Under the pieces are notes generated by a model. That model saw only the letters and a list, made by a program, of their open reading frames with translations. It searched no databases and had not been told where the DNA came from. The position numbers and the translations under genes are program-made. Of a stretch of 64,000 bases of DNA, positions 24,899-32,539 are shown one piece after another (the stretch's first letter is position 1; each line of letters opens with the position of its first letter). Source of the stretch: Amycolatopsis vancoresmycina (GTDB lineage: Bacteria > Actinomycetota > Actinomycetes > Mycobacteriales > Pseudonocardiaceae); NCBI RefSeq assembly GCF_000716785.1, contig NZ_JNYY01000011.1:1-64000 (forward strand), given 5' to 3'.

Positions 24899-25336
24899 AT
24901 GATCGACCTGGGTGAGGACCCCCTGAAGCTGGACCGGCAGGTGTGTTTCGCGCTGTCGGTGGCTTCGCGCAGCGTGATCGCGATCTACCGGCCGCTGCTC
25001 GAGCCGCACGGCCTGACCCACCCGCAGTACCTGGTGATGCTCGCGCTGTGGGAGCAATCACCGCGCTCGGTGAAGGAGCTGGGCGCGGCCCTGCGCCACG
25101 AGCCCGCGACGCTGTCGCCCCTGCTCAAGAGGCTGGAGGCGCTGGGCTACCTCACGCGCAGCCGCAGCCGCTCGGACGAACGCCGGCTGACGGTGGAGCT
25201 GACCGAGACGGGCCGGGCGCTGCGGGCGGAGGCGGAGAAGATCCCGTACCAGGTGGTGGAGACGCTCGGCATGGAGGTGGCCGAGCTGGAGGCGCTGCAC
25301 GGCGTGCTGAGCCGCGTCATCGCCGCGACGGCCTGA
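24899..25336 (+). CDS. ohrR: OhrR-type MarR regulator
   Basis: A 145-residue MarR protein of the organic-peroxide sensor group: the N-terminal helix LDRQVCFALSVASR carries the reactive cysteine (Cys16), followed by LTHPQYLVMLALWEQ, and the winged helix TLSPLLKRLEALGYLTRSRSRSDERR. OhrR represses peroxide-defence genes until Cys oxidation. No ohr gene is adjacent, unusual for this family; the divergent gene is DUF5313. A TAGGAT hexamer 6 nt before ATG 24899 suggests leaderless transcription. Confidence 0.85.
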   Translation: MIDLGEDPLKLDRQVCFALSVASRSVIAIYRPLLEPHGLTHPQYLVMLALWEQSPRSVKELGAALRHEPATLSPLLKRLEALGYLTRSRSRSDERRLTVELTETGRALRAEAEKIPYQVVETLGMEVAELEALHGVLSRVIAATA

Positions 25337-25342
25337 GGAATG

Positions 25343-25360
25343 CCCCGCCGCCGGGCGGGG
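25343..25360 (+). terminator. Short GC hairpin after ohrR
   Basis: CCCCGCC (25343-25349) pairs with GGCGGGG (25354-25360) across a 4-nt loop, 6 bp after the ohrR stop and just before the oxidoreductase start. Confidence 0.4.
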
Positions 25361-25371
25361 TTGCACGGTGT

Positions 25372-26253
25372 GTGCTGAAGATCAGGCTGGGCGTCGCCCC
25401 CGCGGCCGGCACCGGGCCGGCGGAGTTCGCCGGGCTGGCGCAGCGGCTGGAGGACGCCGGCGTCGACTCGCTGTGGCTGTCCGAGCTGGTCTATTCGCCC
25501 GAGGTCGACCCGATGATCGGGATGGCGCACGCCCTGGCGCGGACGTCGAAGCTCAAGGTCGGCACCGGCGTGGCCATCCTGCCGGGCCGCCACCCCGTCC
25601 TGGTGGCGAAACAGCTGCTCACCCTCGCCGGCCTCGCGCCCAAACGGGTCCTGCCGGTGTTCGGGCTCCGCCCGGCGCGCCCCGCGGAGAACGACCTGTT
25701 CCCGGTCCCGCCGGGCCGCCGCGCCGCGGTGTTCGACGAGTCTCTCGTGCTGCTGCGCCGGCTGCTGGAGGAGGACGAAGTGTCCTTCCACGGCGAGTTC
25801 TTCGACGTCGACGGGGTCCGCCTCGGCCCGCGCCCGGCCAAGCGCCTCGACGTCTGGCTGGGCGGATCGGCCCCGGCGGCCCTGCGCCGCACGGGCCGGC
25901 TCGCGGACGGCTGGCTGGGCAGCTTCCACACCCCCGCCCAGGCACGGGCCGCCCGCATCGCCATCCAGGAAGCCGCGGCCGAAGCGGGCCGCGAGATCGA
26001 AGCGGACCACTTCGGGCTCAGCCTCGCGGTGGCGGAGGGCGGCGTGCCGGCCGAACTCGCGGCCGTGGCGGCCCGCCGCAGTCCCGGCGTGCCGGTCACG
26101 GACCTGGTCGCGACGAGCTGGCCGGAGGCCCGGCGGCTGGTGGAGCAGCACATCGAGGCCGGGCTGTCGAAGTTCGTCATCCGCCCGGCACACGGCGACT
26201 TCGCGGGTTTCCTGGAGAAGTTCCAGGCGGAACTGGTGCCGTTGCAGAACTAG
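25372..26253 (+). CDS. Luciferase-like (F420-dependent type) oxidoreductase
   Basis: A 293-residue bacterial luciferase-fold protein (KIRLGVAPAAG, DSLWLSELVYSPEVDP, VGTGVAILPGRHPVLVAKQL, DVWLGGSAPAALRRTGRLADGWLG broken by loops). In actinobacteria such TIM-barrel proteins mostly use F420 or FMN to reduce or oxidise organic substrates; the sequence suits the F420 branch known from mycobacteria. GTG 25372 is the first in-frame start and lacks a strong ribosome site. Its stop overlaps the stop of the convergent cyclase-like gene by 3 bp. Confidence 0.82.
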   Translation: MLKIRLGVAPAAGTGPAEFAGLAQRLEDAGVDSLWLSELVYSPEVDPMIGMAHALARTSKLKVGTGVAILPGRHPVLVAKQLLTLAGLAPKRVLPVFGLRPARPAENDLFPVPPGRRAAVFDESLVLLRRLLEEDEVSFHGEFFDVDGVRLGPRPAKRLDVWLGGSAPAALRRTGRLADGWLGSFHTPAQARAARIAIQEAAAEAGREIEADHFGLSLAVAEGGVPAELAAVAARRSPGVPVTDLVATSWPEARRLVEQHIEAGLSKFVIRPAHGDFAGFLEKFQAELVPLQN

Positions 26254-27032
26254 CCGTGGTTGAGGTTGCCGTGCACGTGGCCTACCTGGATCGCGGTCCC
26301 GCCGTGCATGTCGTGGATGACGTTGTGGGTGCCGGCCGGCTCCGGCACCGATTCGATCGTCGCCTTGGCCGCGGCCAGCTCTTCGGCGTAGTCGCCGGCG
26401 CCGTACCGCAGCAGGTCTCCGCTGGGGTTCGGGATGTAGAGGTAGACGGTCCCGCGGTACTCCTTGACCGAGACGTCCGCCGGGACGACCTTCGTCGCCG
26501 GGAGGGTGGCGTATTCGCTGGCGAGCACGTCTTCGAAGACCCGCTGCGACAGCGCGACGGCGAGGAAGGTCTGGTCGGGATCCGACCGCTCCAGCACGGC
26601 CCGCACGGGAGCGGCGTCGAGCAGCCGGTGCGTGGTGATGACCGCACTCCCGATCGCGGCGGCCGAAGTGCCCGGAGCCGTTTCGAGCACGGGCCCGACG
26701 TTCAGGCTGGCCCGCATCCGCAACCGCACCGACCGCCCGGCGGCCCGCAACCGCGCATCCCGCGCGGCGAGCACGACCTGCAGTTCGTCGAAGAACCGGC
26801 TGACGACGGCGGGCAGGAACCGCGGATCGAAGCCGAGGCCGTAGCCGTCCCCGGTGCCGTGCGGGAAGAGCGGGCTCTCCCAGACCTCCCCGAGCCCGGC
26901 GCGTTCGAAAGCGAGCCCGAGCACGTCCGGGATGGCCTCGACGACGGCGGCCTGAACGGCATCGGGCTGGCTGCCGAACCCTTTGGCATCGACAACGAGC
27001 AGGGCACGGTAAGGCGGGAGTTCGGCGAGCAC
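26250..27032 (-). CDS. Class III nucleotide-cyclase-like protein with C-terminal RHIM-like amyloid motif
   Basis: A 260-residue protein; GTG 27032 has AGGAAGG 7 nt upstream. Residues 8-200 show the class III cyclase plan: strand and metal Asp in LLVVDAKGF (Asp15), hairpin HGTGDGYGLGF (Asp62), LRMRASLNVGPV (104-115), and IGSAVITTHRLL (127-138), where the usual VNxAxRL has lost Asn but keeps Arg136. The last 25 residues are Gly/His-rich with IQVG at 248-251, followed by HVHG, the RHIM-type core of bacterial amyloid signalling motifs. It follows a GT-B-like gene by 55 bp. Catalytic activity is uncertain. Confidence 0.65.
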   Translation of the reverse strand: MLAELPPYRALLVVDAKGFGSQPDAVQAAVVEAIPDVLGLAFERAGLGEVWESPLFPHGTGDGYGLGFDPRFLPAVVSRFFDELQVVLAARDARLRAAGRSVRLRMRASLNVGPVLETAPGTSAAAIGSAVITTHRLLDAAPVRAVLERSDPDQTFLAVALSQRVFEDVLASEYATLPATKVVPADVSVKEYRGTVYLYIPNPSGDLLRYGAGDYAEELAAAKATIESVPEPAGTHNVIHDMHGGTAIQVGHVHGNLNHG

Positions 27033-27087
27033 GGTGAGGCCTTCCTGGTCGCGGCCGAGGCCACCCGATTCTGACGGACGAGCCGAG

Positions 27088-28206
27088 TCACCCGCACATC
27101 CGGGACACGACCGCCGGCAGCGGTGCCGGGGAGAGCGGGACGGCTCGTGCCGGTTCGCTCAGGCCGAGCAGCTCGTACATCTCCTTGCGCAGGATCGTCC
27201 CGGCTTGCCCCGGACGCGAGGTCAGCAGACCGGCGATGCGCGCGCCGAGGCCGCGGTCCTGCGCGCCGGCCGCCGCGTCGAGCTGGGGGAGGAGCGGCCG
27301 CGTGACGTCCCACAGCGGCGCGTGCTCGGCCAGGACGGCGGCCGGGCTGCCCGCCAGCATCGGCTGAGGTTCGTGCGGGATCCGCAGGACGGGAGTGCCG
27401 AGGCCGGCCGCGAAGGTACCGACTGACGTGTAGTCGGCGAGCACGTGGTCGGCGGCCGCGACCGCGCCGCGCCAGTCGGTGTGCGGAGCCAGCACGGCGA
27501 GCCCGGCGTCGAGGGCGTCGGAGAGCCAGCCGAGCACCTGGCCGCGGCCGTGGTGCGACCAGATCTGCGGGTGCAGGGAGGCGACCACCCGGAACCGATC
27601 GGGCGGCGCGGCCTCGACGATCTCCCGGAAGAGCTCCGGGTTGCGGCCGAACCCGGAGCGGGGTGACCAGGTCGAGGTGACCAGCAGGACTTCACGGTCG
27701 TCCGTGACGCCCAGTGCGCGCCGGTGCCGTTCACGGTGTTCGGTGGTGGCGACGAGCCGGTCGAAGGCGATGTCCCCGGCGACGACGGCGTGCGGGACGG
27801 CCTCCGGGCAGAACCGGGCGAGGACGTCGAGCTCGCGTTCGTGGGCGAGCGCGATCCGGTCGGGCCGGACCCGGCCGTCCCGCACCAGCTGCCCGGGGTG
27901 GAGGCCGGTGACGAGGTCGCCGTCCGCCGCCGTGCGCCAAGGGCGGTACTGGCCCAGGGCGCCGCCGTGGGCGACCAGGAGCGCCGGTCCCCGCACGGCC
28001 TCGAGACCGCGGGAACTCGCGGCGAGCACCAGCCCGTGGGTGTCCTGGCGGGCTTGCTGCATCGACAAGAGGACCTCGCCCCGGGCGCGGATGCGTTCGG
28101 CGGCGTCCGGCCGGTCTTCCCCGTCGTCCGGCACGGCGTGGACGCGCTGCGTCCGGTGGTCGCTCTCGAGGAGCGGAACGAGGTCTTCGAGCCTGGTGAG
28201 CGCCAC
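27088..28206 (-). CDS. GT-B / CDP-glycerol-transferase-like protein
   Basis: At least 372 residues from GTG 28206. The second half resembles glycerophosphotransferase/GT-B folds: LLVTSTWSPRSGFG, VVASLHPQIWSHHG, AAADHVLADYTSVGTFAAGLGTPVL, the last like the donor-site region of TagF-type enzymes. Codons upstream of the GTG, back to the MFS stop, encode a convincing first Rossmann strand (KSVLVLAPHIV) but offer no ATG/GTG/TTG; CTG 28269 with GGAG before it may be the real start. Proteins of this kind recur in Streptomyces, often mislabelled as initiation factor. Role unknown. Confidence 0.65.
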   Translation of the reverse strand: MALTRLEDLVPLLESDHRTQRVHAVPDDGEDRPDAAERIRARGEVLLSMQQARQDTHGLVLAASSRGLEAVRGPALLVAHGGALGQYRPWRTAADGDLVTGLHPGQLVRDGRVRPDRIALAHERELDVLARFCPEAVPHAVVAGDIAFDRLVATTEHRERHRRALGVTDDREVLLVTSTWSPRSGFGRNPELFREIVEAAPPDRFRVVASLHPQIWSHHGRGQVLGWLSDALDAGLAVLAPHTDWRGAVAAADHVLADYTSVGTFAAGLGTPVLRIPHEPQPMLAGSPAAVLAEHAPLWDVTRPLLPQLDAAAGAQDRGLGARIAGLLTSRPGQAGTILRKEMYELLGLSEPARAVPLSPAPLPAVVSRMCG

Positions 28207-28272
28207 GATGTGCGGGGCGAGGACGAGGACGGACTTGCCGGTCCGGGTCGCCCAGTTCTCCGTGGCCAGTGC

Positions 28273-29778
28273 TCAGAACTCCAATTGCTCCGTCTTCCGC
28301 GGCATCAGCAACAACGCCCCCACCGACAGGACGGCCACCGCTAGCAACCCCAGGAAAACATAGTGCGTCGCATCCGCCAACGCCCCGCGCACGAACACCG
28401 CCGCCGGTGAGTCGTCGTGTCCGCCCAGCACCAGGCTCGTCGCGTCCACCGAAGCCGGCAGCTGACCGACCCCCGGAGGCGGCGAAGCGAACCGCGAAGC
28501 CAGCGTCGCGTTCGCGATCGCCCCGAACACCGCCGCTCCCACCGCGCTGCCCAGCGACCGGCTGAACAGGTTCGTCGCCGTCACCACGCCGCGCCGGTCC
28601 CAGCCCACCACCGACTGGATCGCCACCAGGGTCGGGCTCGCCGCCAGCCCCAGGCCCACCCCGAGGACGAACGCCGCGAACGCCGCCGCCCACAGGGACG
28701 AGCCCGCGCCCAGCAGCGCCACCAGGACCCCGCCCAGGATGATGAACACGCTGCCGATCAACGCCGTGTCGCGGAAGCCGATCTTCAGGTAGATCCTGCC
28801 CGCCAGGGACGCCGAAATCGGCCAGCCCACCGTCAGCGCCGCCACCGCGAAGCCCGCCACCAGCGCGCCCGCGCCCAGTACTCCCTGGGCGTACGTCGGC
28901 AGGTACGACGTCAGGCCCATCAGGACCGCGCCCACCACCACCGCCACCAGGTTGCCGCCCACCAGGACGCGGCGGGTGAACACCCACAGCGGCAGCACCG
29001 GCTCGGCCGCCCGCTTCTCCACCAGCACGAACGTCACCAGCAGCGCCGCGCCCGCCACGAAGATCGCCACGCTCGGCAGGCTGCCCCACGCCCACGCGAC
29101 ACCTCCCTCGAGCAGGCCGAGGATCACCAGCGAACAGCCGATCGTCAGCAGCGCCGCGCCCAGGTAGTCGACCTTGTGCGGCTTGCGCTCCACGCGCTCG
29201 GTGAAGTTGCGGTGCAGCATCAGTGCCGCGATCGCGCCCAGCGGCAGGTTGATGAAGAAGATCCAGCGCCAGTCCAGGTACTCGGCGAACAGGCCGCCGA
29301 GCGTCGGGCCGACCACCGAGGCCGCGCCCCACACGCTGGCCACGTAACCCTGCACCCGCGCGCGCTCCTCCACCGTGTAGAGGTCGCCGATCACCGTCAT
29401 CGACATCGGCTGGATCGCGCCCGCCCCGATGCCCTGGACCGCGCGGGCCGCGATCAGCACCGGCATGCTCCACGCGGCGCCGCACAGCACCGAGCCCACC
29501 AGGAAGGCCGCGATGCCGAAGAACATCACCGGGCGGCGGCCGAGGACGTCGGCGAACTTGCCGTAGAGCGGCACCGTCACGGCCTGGGTGAGCAGGTAGA
29601 TCGAGAACAGCCACGGGAACTGCGCGAACCCGCCCAGGTCCCGCACCACCGACGGCACCGCGGTGGCGATGATCGTGCTGTCCAGCGCGACCAGCGCCGT
29701 GCTGAGCATGACCGCGATCAGGACCGGGCCGCGGTCCGAGCGGAAACCGACCCCTCTGGCGGCGGCGGACGTCGTCAT
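28273..29778 (-). CDS. MFS exporter, 14-helix DHA2/EmrB type
   Basis: A 501-residue transporter with about 14 hydrophobic helices. It has LYGKFADVLGRRPVMFFG after helix 2 and the helix-5 motif SVWGAASVVGPTLGGLFAEYLDWRW, both hallmarks of drug:proton antiporters. ATG 29778 has GAGGAG 10 nt upstream; an ATG at 29805 lacks one. Its stop is 3 nt from the first sense codons of the GT-B-like frame on the same strand, so the three genes 29778-26250 may be co-transcribed. No regulator is adjacent. Confidence 0.87.
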   Translation of the reverse strand: MTTSAAARGVGFRSDRGPVLIAVMLSTALVALDSTIIATAVPSVVRDLGGFAQFPWLFSIYLLTQAVTVPLYGKFADVLGRRPVMFFGIAAFLVGSVLCGAAWSMPVLIAARAVQGIGAGAIQPMSMTVIGDLYTVEERARVQGYVASVWGAASVVGPTLGGLFAEYLDWRWIFFINLPLGAIAALMLHRNFTERVERKPHKVDYLGAALLTIGCSLVILGLLEGGVAWAWGSLPSVAIFVAGAALLVTFVLVEKRAAEPVLPLWVFTRRVLVGGNLVAVVVGAVLMGLTSYLPTYAQGVLGAGALVAGFAVAALTVGWPISASLAGRIYLKIGFRDTALIGSVFIILGGVLVALLGAGSSLWAAAFAAFVLGVGLGLAASPTLVAIQSVVGWDRRGVVTATNLFSRSLGSAVGAAVFGAIANATLASRFASPPPGVGQLPASVDATSLVLGGHDDSPAAVFVRGALADATHYVFLGLLAVAVLSVGALLLMPRKTEQLEF

Positions 29779-29816
29779 CGGCGGGGTGCTCCTCGGGACC
29801 GTCATGACCGGAGTCA

Positions 29817-29829
29817 ACTGCTTTGCAGT
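29817..29829. promoter_or_regulatory. Palindrome ACTGC-TTT-GCAGT in the MFS promoter gap
   Basis: Perfect 5-bp arms beside a TTGACT -35-like hexamer for the MFS gene. A possible operator; no cognate regulator is adjacent. Confidence 0.3.
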
Positions 29830-29898
29830 CCTAAGCATTCCATCCCGGCGGTGCCGGCCCCAGCGAATTTCCGCGGCCCGTGCCGGAAGATGGGCAGG

Positions 29899-31059
29899 AT
29901 GAGCGACTGGATCCGGCCGATCGGGCCGGGGTGGGTGGTCCGCGACGCGGTCCCCGGCCCCGACGTCGACGAGTTCGCCGAGCCTGAGCGGGTGATCGCC
30001 GCGCTGGCCGCGCCCGGGGCCGCGGACAGCCTGCTGGCCGTGCAGCACCCCGCCCGCACGCCCGCGGCCCTGGCGCGCGGCCTCGACCTGGCGGCCGCCG
30101 TCCCGGTCGCCCGCGCCGTGCTCGAACGGCTGCGCCGGCGGTTCTACCGGCCGGTGCGCGACATCGTCGCGCCCTACCGCGTGGAAGGGCCGGACGGCGT
30201 GGCGCTCGGCCTGCTCTGCCTGGTCGACCCGGCGGCGGTGACCGACGACGGCGCCGCGCGGGTCAGCCACACCGAGGACGTCTACCCCGACGTCGTCGCC
30301 GAACGGGCCGCCGTCCTCGCCGGCCTGGGCTGCGCGACCAGCGCCGCGCTGCTCGTCCCGGCGTCCGGCGGGCGGGCGCTGACCGAGCAGGTCGAGCAGG
30401 CGTGCGCCGGGCTCGGCCTGCCCGATCTGTCCACTTCGGATGCGGCGGGCCGTCGCCACGACCTGTGGCTGGTGCCCGCCGGACCCCTGCAGAGCCGGCT
30501 GCTGGCCGCGGTCGCGGACGCGGACCTGCTCGTCGCCGACGGCAACCACCGTGTGGCCGCCGCCGCGGCCGCCGGGCACGGCGCCCTGCTGGCCCTGGTC
30601 ACGGCCGGGCCCGCGCTGAAGATCGGCGCCATCCACCGCGTCCTCACCGGCACCGGCCTCGGCCCGGAGGACCTGGTGTCGCGCTGGTGCGCGGCCGGCC
30701 TGGACGTCCGCTACGACGAGCACGCCGTGCCGGTCACCGGCGAGGCCGTCGTGCGCGCTGGCTCGGCCGTGCTGCGGGTACCGCTCCCGGCCCCGGACGG
30801 ACCCGGCCCGGTGATCGACCACGAGCTCGTCGAGCAGGTCCTGTTCGCCGGCGCGCTCGGCATCGACCCCGACGGCCCGTGCGTCCGCCCGCTCCCGGCG
30901 GGGCGCCCGCTGCCCCCGGACGCGGACGCGGTGGTCCTGCTGGCCCCGGTGAGCTACGCGGACGTCCTGGCCGTGCACGCGGCCGGGCGCCGGATGCCGC
31001 GCAAGGCGACCTACTTCACGCCGAAGCCGCGCAGCGGGCTGGTGCTGGCGGAGCTTTAG
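29899..31059 (+). CDS. DUF1015 family protein
   Basis: A 386-residue cytoplasmic protein of the DUF1015 family. Family landmarks are GWVVRDAVPGP near the start, VSHTEDVYPD, LLVADGNHRVAAA (about 212-224) and the C-terminal RKATYFTPKPRSGLVLAEL (broken by a turn). Some relatives have been linked to serine/phosphoserine metabolism, but no activity is established here. Start ATG 29899; an in-frame ATG 9 bp earlier is possible. It ends with a 4-bp overlap with a convergent gene. Confidence 0.8.
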   Translation: MSDWIRPIGPGWVVRDAVPGPDVDEFAEPERVIAALAAPGAADSLLAVQHPARTPAALARGLDLAAAVPVARAVLERLRRRFYRPVRDIVAPYRVEGPDGVALGLLCLVDPAAVTDDGAARVSHTEDVYPDVVAERAAVLAGLGCATSAALLVPASGGRALTEQVEQACAGLGLPDLSTSDAAGRRHDLWLVPAGPLQSRLLAAVADADLLVADGNHRVAAAAAAGHGALLALVTAGPALKIGAIHRVLTGTGLGPEDLVSRWCAAGLDVRYDEHAVPVTGEAVVRAGSAVLRVPLPAPDGPGPVIDHELVEQVLFAGALGIDPDGPCVRPLPAGRPLPPDADAVVLLAPVSYADVLAVHAAGRRMPRKATYFTPKPRSGLVLAEL

Positions 31060-31979
31060 CGGGCGTCCCACCAGTTCAGGACCCGGGTGGCCGACAGCGT
31101 CAGCCACTTCGACGGCTGCCCGGCCGGGACGTCGACCGCGAACCACACGCGGCCGGGGTCGTCGCGCTGCTGGAGCCAGGTGCCGTCCGGCTGCCGCGCC
31201 GCGCGGATCAGCTCGACGGCCTCCGCCAGGCGCGGGTCGGGCCGACCGGCCGCGCGGAAGTACTCGGCCGCGTTCAGCGCGGTGAACCGCCAGCGGACCG
31301 GGGCGGAGAACTCGCCCACCCCCGGCACGATCGGCTCGCCGGTCGAGAGCCGCCGCAGCAGGTGGCGCTCCAACAGGTACTCCTCGCCACCCCGGCGGGC
31401 CGCGCGGGTGGCGGCCGAGCCGCCGGTGGCCGTTTCCCAGGCGAGGAGGCCCTTGAGCGCGTTCAGCGTCGAGTGGACGGACGAGCGCGTCGAACCCTCG
31501 ACCCACTCGCAGTTCCAGCCGCCGTCGGGCAGCCGGTGCTCGACGAACCACTCGGCGAGGCCGGCGACGTCCGCGCCGAGCCACACCCCGTTGGCCAGGG
31601 TCCAGGCGTTGATGCAGACGTCGACTTCGCCGCCCCAGTACGGCAGGTCGTCGTACTCCCAGCGGCTGGTGCGCGCGAGCAGCTCGGCCGTGCCGCGCAG
31701 GACGGCGGCGTCGAGACCCCATTCGCGCAGGCTGTTCAGCGACCACGTCGTCGCCGTCCACGGCTGGGGCTCGTCTCCGCGGAAGCCCGCGGGGAAGAAC
31801 GCGCCGCCCGCCCACTGGCCGTCGGGGTCCTGCCGGGCCAGCAGCCGCGCGCCGAACCCTTCGGTGGTGATCCGCGCCCGCGTCGCCTCCCAGACCTCCG
31901 GCGGCTCGCCCGCCAGGTCGCGCTCGACCTGCCAGCGCAGGGCCGGGTCGGCGTCGCGCAACCAGGCGAGCACGTCCAT
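31056..31979 (-). CDS. Squalene-cyclase/prenyltransferase alpha-barrel-like protein
   Basis: A 307-residue all-helical protein with repeated QW-like motifs (QDPDGQWAGGAFFP, LPDGGWNCEWVEG, QPDGTWLQQRDDPGRVWF), the alpha/alpha-toroid seen in terpene cyclases and prenyltransferase beta subunits. It is half the length of a true squalene-hopene cyclase and lacks a DxDDTA protonation motif, so it is unlikely to be a cyclase. Start ATG 31979 overlaps the stop of the upstream DinB gene (TGATG), so the two are coupled. Function unknown. Confidence 0.65.
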   Translation of the reverse strand: MDVLAWLRDADPALRWQVERDLAGEPPEVWEATRARITTEGFGARLLARQDPDGQWAGGAFFPAGFRGDEPQPWTATTWSLNSLREWGLDAAVLRGTAELLARTSRWEYDDLPYWGGEVDVCINAWTLANGVWLGADVAGLAEWFVEHRLPDGGWNCEWVEGSTRSSVHSTLNALKGLLAWETATGGSAATRAARRGGEEYLLERHLLRRLSTGEPIVPGVGEFSAPVRWRFTALNAAEYFRAAGRPDPRLAEAVELIRAARQPDGTWLQQRDDPGRVWFAVDVPAGQPSKWLTLSATRVLNWWDAR

Positions 31980-32485
31980 CAGGCGCCCGTGACGCCGTCG
32001 ATGGCCTCGCGCAGGAAGTCGGCGTGGCCGTTGTGGCGGGCGTACTCGTGGATCATGTGCAGCATCACCAGCCGCAGCGAGACGTCCTCGCCCCAGCGCG
32101 GCTGGTGGCCGGTGACGTCCAGGGACTCGGCCGCCTCTTCGATCTTGCGGGATTGCTCGACCTCGGCCTCCCACACCGCGAAGGCTTCCGAGCGCGTCGA
32201 CGAGGTCGCGTCGTAAGCGGCCTGGTAGTCGCCCTCGGCCGACCAGACGAGCGGGACGTCCTCCCGGTTGATCACCCGCCGGAACCAGGTGCGCTCGACC
32301 TCGGCCATGTGCCGGACCAGGCCCAGCAGGGACAGCGTCGAAGGCGGGCTCGAGGCCCGGCGGAGGTCCTCGTCGGACAGTCCGTCGCACTTCATCGCGA
32401 GGGTGGCGCGGTGGAAGTCGAGGAAGGTGCGGAGCATTTCGCGCTCGCCCCCGGTCAGGGGCGGTGCGGGACGTTCGGTGGTCAC
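31979..32485 (-). CDS. DinB/DUF664 family protein
   Basis: A 168-residue four-helix-bundle protein of the DinB/YfiT superfamily (DUF664 branch): FHRATLAMKCDGLSDEDLRR, LGLVRHMAEVERTWFRR and LRLVMLHMIHEYARHNGHAD carry the three metal-ligand histidines. Members include thiol-dependent detoxification transferases using bacillithiol or mycothiol. Start GTG 32485, divergent from ligC. It is coupled to the terpene-cyclase-like gene downstream. Confidence 0.82.
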   Translation of the reverse strand: MTTERPAPPLTGGEREMLRTFLDFHRATLAMKCDGLSDEDLRRASSPPSTLSLLGLVRHMAEVERTWFRRVINREDVPLVWSAEGDYQAAYDATSSTRSEAFAVWEAEVEQSRKIEEAAESLDVTGHQPRWGEDVSLRLVMLHMIHEYARHNGHADFLREAIDGVTGA

Positions 32486-32539
32486 GAGGGAGTGTGTATC
32501 ACGCTCAGAAATGTCGTACCCGTGTTTTAAGCTCGCGCC

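Noticed and set aside
28273..31815. An 1180-codon minus-strand frame reaching from the MFS gene across 29.8-31.8 kb
   Set aside because: The upstream two thirds lie opposite the DUF1015 gene and lack domain content; the MFS start at 29778 has a ribosome site.
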